Below, piece by piece: positions 4,770-7,502 of a stretch of DNA of 7,502 bases (position 1 is the stretch's first letter; each line of letters opens with the position of its first letter). The stretch spans positions 1-7,502 of the forward strand of contig JAJSZO010000124.1 of the NCBI GenBank assembly GCA_030262795.1, in the 5' to 3' direction. A program made the translations under genes and the position numbers. The DNA is from Deltaproteobacteria bacterium (GTDB taxonomy: Bacteria > Desulfobacterota > Desulfobacteria > Desulfobacterales > ETH-SRB1). The notes below the pieces were generated by a model that saw only the letters and a list, made by a program, of their open reading frames with translations, was not told the DNA's origin and did no database searches.

Positions 4770-6915
4770 ATGAATATTAAGGGAAAAATGAAAAAGTCGA
4801 TTCTTGGTATAGCTTTACTTAGCACAGTGTTTCTTTTTTGGAATGTTACAACAGGATATGCTCAAAAATCTGCAAGAGTATATGAGTTGGGCCAGGTTGT
4901 GGTTACTGCCAGCCGGATGGAGGAAGCTCTGGAAAAAGTGCCTGCCAGGGTTGAAGTAATTACAAGAGATCAAATTGAGCAGATGCCGGGCATTAAGATT
5001 GACGAAATTCTTCGGCATGTGTCAGGTATTAACTCAAGCCGAACCAACATCAGTCAAATGCGGCCGGTTATCGGGCTTCGTGGCATTGGTTCTTTTGAGC
5101 AGGGACGCACCCTGGTGCTCATTGATGGTGTGCCTGTAAATAAGACCGATAGCGGCGGCGTTAACTGGCACAGTTTAAATCCGGATGAAATTGAGCGTAT
5201 TGAGATATTCAAAGGTCCCGGTTCCTCGGTTTACGGCAATAATGCGATGGGTGGAGTGATCAATCTTATTACCAGAAAACCTGTGGACATATTTTCCGGT
5301 CAGGTTACTGCTGAGGCCGCGACTCATGACACCTACGGCGGCAGAGCTTTTATTTCAGGCAGAATAGATGAAAAAGATGGATTTTTCTATCGTATTTCCG
5401 GGCTTTATCGCAATAGTAACGGTTTTGAATCTGCGTCCGACGATTACAGAGCGAGCAAGGAAGGTAAATATGAAATCATTCCCTCAAGTCTTGAGGAATG
5501 GTCTGTCTCTCCAAAGATTGGCTATGACTTTAACGAATTAAACAGCGTGGAATTGGAATGTAGCCATTATTACGATGACCGTGGCGAGGGTGTTAAGGGC
5601 GATGACCGTGAAGATGGCGAGCACAGGCATTTCACCAATAGTAGAGTTGGGCTGGGCTACAAGGGTGGAAATGGAGATAAGCGCTGGAAGGCAGACCTTT
5701 TTTATCAGTTAGAGGAATATTATAAGCTCTATGACCGTATCGGCAAGGCTGATACAGATGTGGATTCAGACCGCGAAGATTACGGCCTGTTGCTGCATTT
5801 TTCCACTCCTTTTCTTGCTGACTGGAACACTCTCGGCATTGGTGCTGAGCTGAAACAAGGTGGAGTTGAGGCGCAGGATATTGACGATAACGGGATCGGC
5901 TTCCTGAAAAATGAAGGAAACATGCGTTTCTATTCCCTGTATCTACAGGATGAAATGGAATTTGCAAATAAACGCTTGAGGCTCTCTCTGGGGGTAAGAT
6001 ATGACTATGTTGAGTATGAAAACGGCAAAATGGAGGCCAATCCCGACCATTTCTTTTATAACTATATCCGGAACAATCCCATTAATGACGAAAACTGGGA
6101 CGCTGTAAGCCCCCGCATTGCAGCCCGATATTTCTTTACTGATGCATTCAGCGCTTATGCATCTTATGGCAGGGGCTTTCGCGCTCCCGAACTTGATGAC
6201 ATGTGCCGCACAGGCTGGCAGTATGTGGGCCCCAAAATTGCCAATCCGAATCTTGAACCGGAGACCATTGATACATTTGAAGTCGGTTCCGACTGGCAGG
6301 CTGGCAACGATCTAAAGCTGGCTGCCTCAGCATTCTATTCCATTGGCAAGGACTTTCTGTATTATGTAGATGCCGGTATTCCGGTAGATAAAGACGGTTA
6401 CGGTTATTGGGCTAAACGCAACTATCAGAAAAAGCAGAATATAGGCGAAGGAGATACTTGGTTTTGAGCTTGACCTACGGTACAATTTTACAAAATATGT
6501 CTCTTTTTATGCAAACTACACATATACGGAAACCGAGATTAAAGACTACAACAAACCGGATTTGTCCGGTGATGTTGATTTAGAAGGCCTGGAATTGCGC
6601 AACTCTCCCAAAAATATTATGAATGCAGGCGCGCAATGTTTAAATTCATGGATCAACGTAAATATTAATCTGCTCTGGAAAGACAAGCAGTATATGGATG
6701 ATGCCAACACTGAAAATGAAAGCGCTGATGACTATGTCCTTGTGGATGTAAAATTCTGGCGGGATATCGGGAAGCATTTTACCGCATCTCTTGCCGTTGA
6801 AAACCTGTTTAACAACGAACATACGGAAACCTCCCATGGCAAAGATAGTGGCCTAAGCCTGGAATCATACAATCCGGGACGCGTATTCATAGGTATGCTT
6901 ACATATAGATTTTAG
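4770..6915 (+). pseudogene. TonB-dependent outer-membrane receptor, frameshifted near 6450
   Basis: The product is an outer-membrane gated channel of the FepA/CirA/BtuB type that imports a chelate using energy from TonB. ATG 4770 follows AGGGGAG (4759-4765) closely. A signal peptide covers residues 1-31 (KKSILGIALLSTVFLFW, likely cut after GYA). A TonB-box-like YELGQVVVTASR is at 38-49. The plug spans about 55-171 with RPVIGLRGIG, TLVLIDGVPVN, IERIEIFKGPGSSVYGNNAMGG and INLITRKP. Beta strands of the barrel follow. The first frame ends at TGA 6465-6467. The true continuation is in another frame from about 6451 (EILGFELDLRYNFTKYVSFYANYTY) and ends with GRVFIGMLTYRF, the C-terminal Phe expected for barrel insertion. 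The break is within GGC GAA G/GAG ATA (6444-6456), probably two missing bases. Repaired length is about 715 residues, normal for the family. Substrate unknown; the downstream AraC/PchR-like gene favours a siderophore. Confidence 0.92.
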
Positions 6916-6997
6916 GTGAATCTGTTATCACAACTTTTTGTTCCCAAAATTGAACTGTTGGAGCAGACCAACAAACAAGATGATTTATGAGGCATCT

Positions 6998-7502
6998 ATG
7001 AAAATAGAAATGTCAATAAAAAAAACAGAAGGAATAATTGATGGTATTGCGAAATTGTGGGGTGTATCAACTCATAAAAATGGTTTTGAAAAGCGCCTGG
7101 AATACCCTGGCAAGATTGGCAAAGGGTCAATACGGTTTTTTGAACTGCGTCCTGGTTTGAAAATAGAAATTTGTGATTTTCAACCCCATGAGAATATTTC
7201 CAACAGTTTTGATATCGACTATTCGCTATTACGCTTTACGTCTTTTCTTGCAGGGCCTCGGAGCCTTCAGTGGAGCGCAGGCCGCGGCAAGGGCCAACAA
7301 TATATTGTAACTGATTTTTCTTATCAAAGTGCAATAGGTTTCCATCCGAAAGTGTGCGGTGTAATGAGCTTTTCAGGCGGGCAACGCGTATTCGGCCTTC
7401 CGATAGCAACGGAACAATTTCGTACGCTAACACCCATCAGGCTTTCGCAATGGCCTTAAACCCTTCCTTTTTAGTTCCTCGTCAATGTTAAAACTGATCT
7501 TT
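6998..7502 (+). CDS. PchR-like AraC-family regulator, N-terminal part, frame broken near 7390
   Basis: The main frame runs to TAA 7457-7459. A TTG at 6938 opens it, but ATG 6998 has TGAGG (6988-6992) just upstream and is the better start. FFELRPGLKIEICDFQP resembles the N-terminal ligand-sensing region of PchR-type AraC regulators ('R.RPGLEL.I.DF'), which bind iron-siderophores and switch on the matching receptor gene. FLAGPRSLQWSAGRGKG and CGVMSFSGGQ follow. The DNA-binding C-terminal helices are missing. After about 7385 another frame reads SDSNGTISYANTHQAFAMALNPSFL, which fits the family's 'GT.EY..GQ.V..V.I.i.P.FL' better than the current ending. A frameshift between about 7380 and 7410 is thus likely. 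That frame too stops at 7489-7491, so a second break or real decay is possible. It follows the TonB receptor by 82 bases on the same strand, probably co-transcribed. Confidence 0.55.

Overview
The window reads as a piece of chromosome from a Gram-negative bacterium. It encodes a periplasmic adaptor with an ABC-type tripartite efflux pump, and a TonB-dependent outer-membrane receptor with a signal peptide and a C-terminal aromatic beta-barrel ending. Moderate, AT-leaning base composition, long spacers full of palindromic repeats, and split MacB-type subunits would fit a deltaproteobacterial (Desulfobacterota) genome. That placement is an impression, not something the sequence proves.

Layout: 1-2110 is an efflux operon on the + strand. 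It holds the 3' end of a MacA-like adaptor, a MacB-type ATPase starting directly after the adaptor stop codon, and a MacB-type permease overlapping the ATPase stop by 4 bases. Both the ATPase (near 680) and the permease (near 1295) carry a frameshift. 2111-2387 holds an imperfect 178-bp palindrome followed by a good sigma70-type promoter overlain by dyads. 2388-3554 is an intact Fic-family protein with a built-in inhibitory motif, apparently transcribed alone. 3555-4769 has no long gene. It is a graveyard of small non-autonomous elements: a 191-bp element inserted in a repeat copy with an 8-bp duplication, a 121-bp MITE with perfect 24-bp terminal inverted repeats and a 7-bp duplication, and a 157-bp MITE-like element with 26/27-matching ends. 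It also holds an orphan intrinsic terminator and a possible 25-residue leader peptide. 4770-6915 is a TonB-dependent receptor with one frameshift near 6450. 6998 onward is the N-terminal part of a PchR-like AraC regulator whose frame also breaks before the window ends.

Functionally, the left block would export a substrate from the periplasm or inner membrane. The right block would import a chelate such as a siderophore under a co-located AraC/PchR-type regulator. Four of the five long genes have broken frames while the Fic gene is clean. Either the assembly has uncorrected indels or the locus is decaying under repeat invasion; the sequence alone cannot decide. I see no CRISPR, tRNA, rRNA or complete transposase gene. 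The most interesting structure is the nested repeat architecture around the Fic gene.
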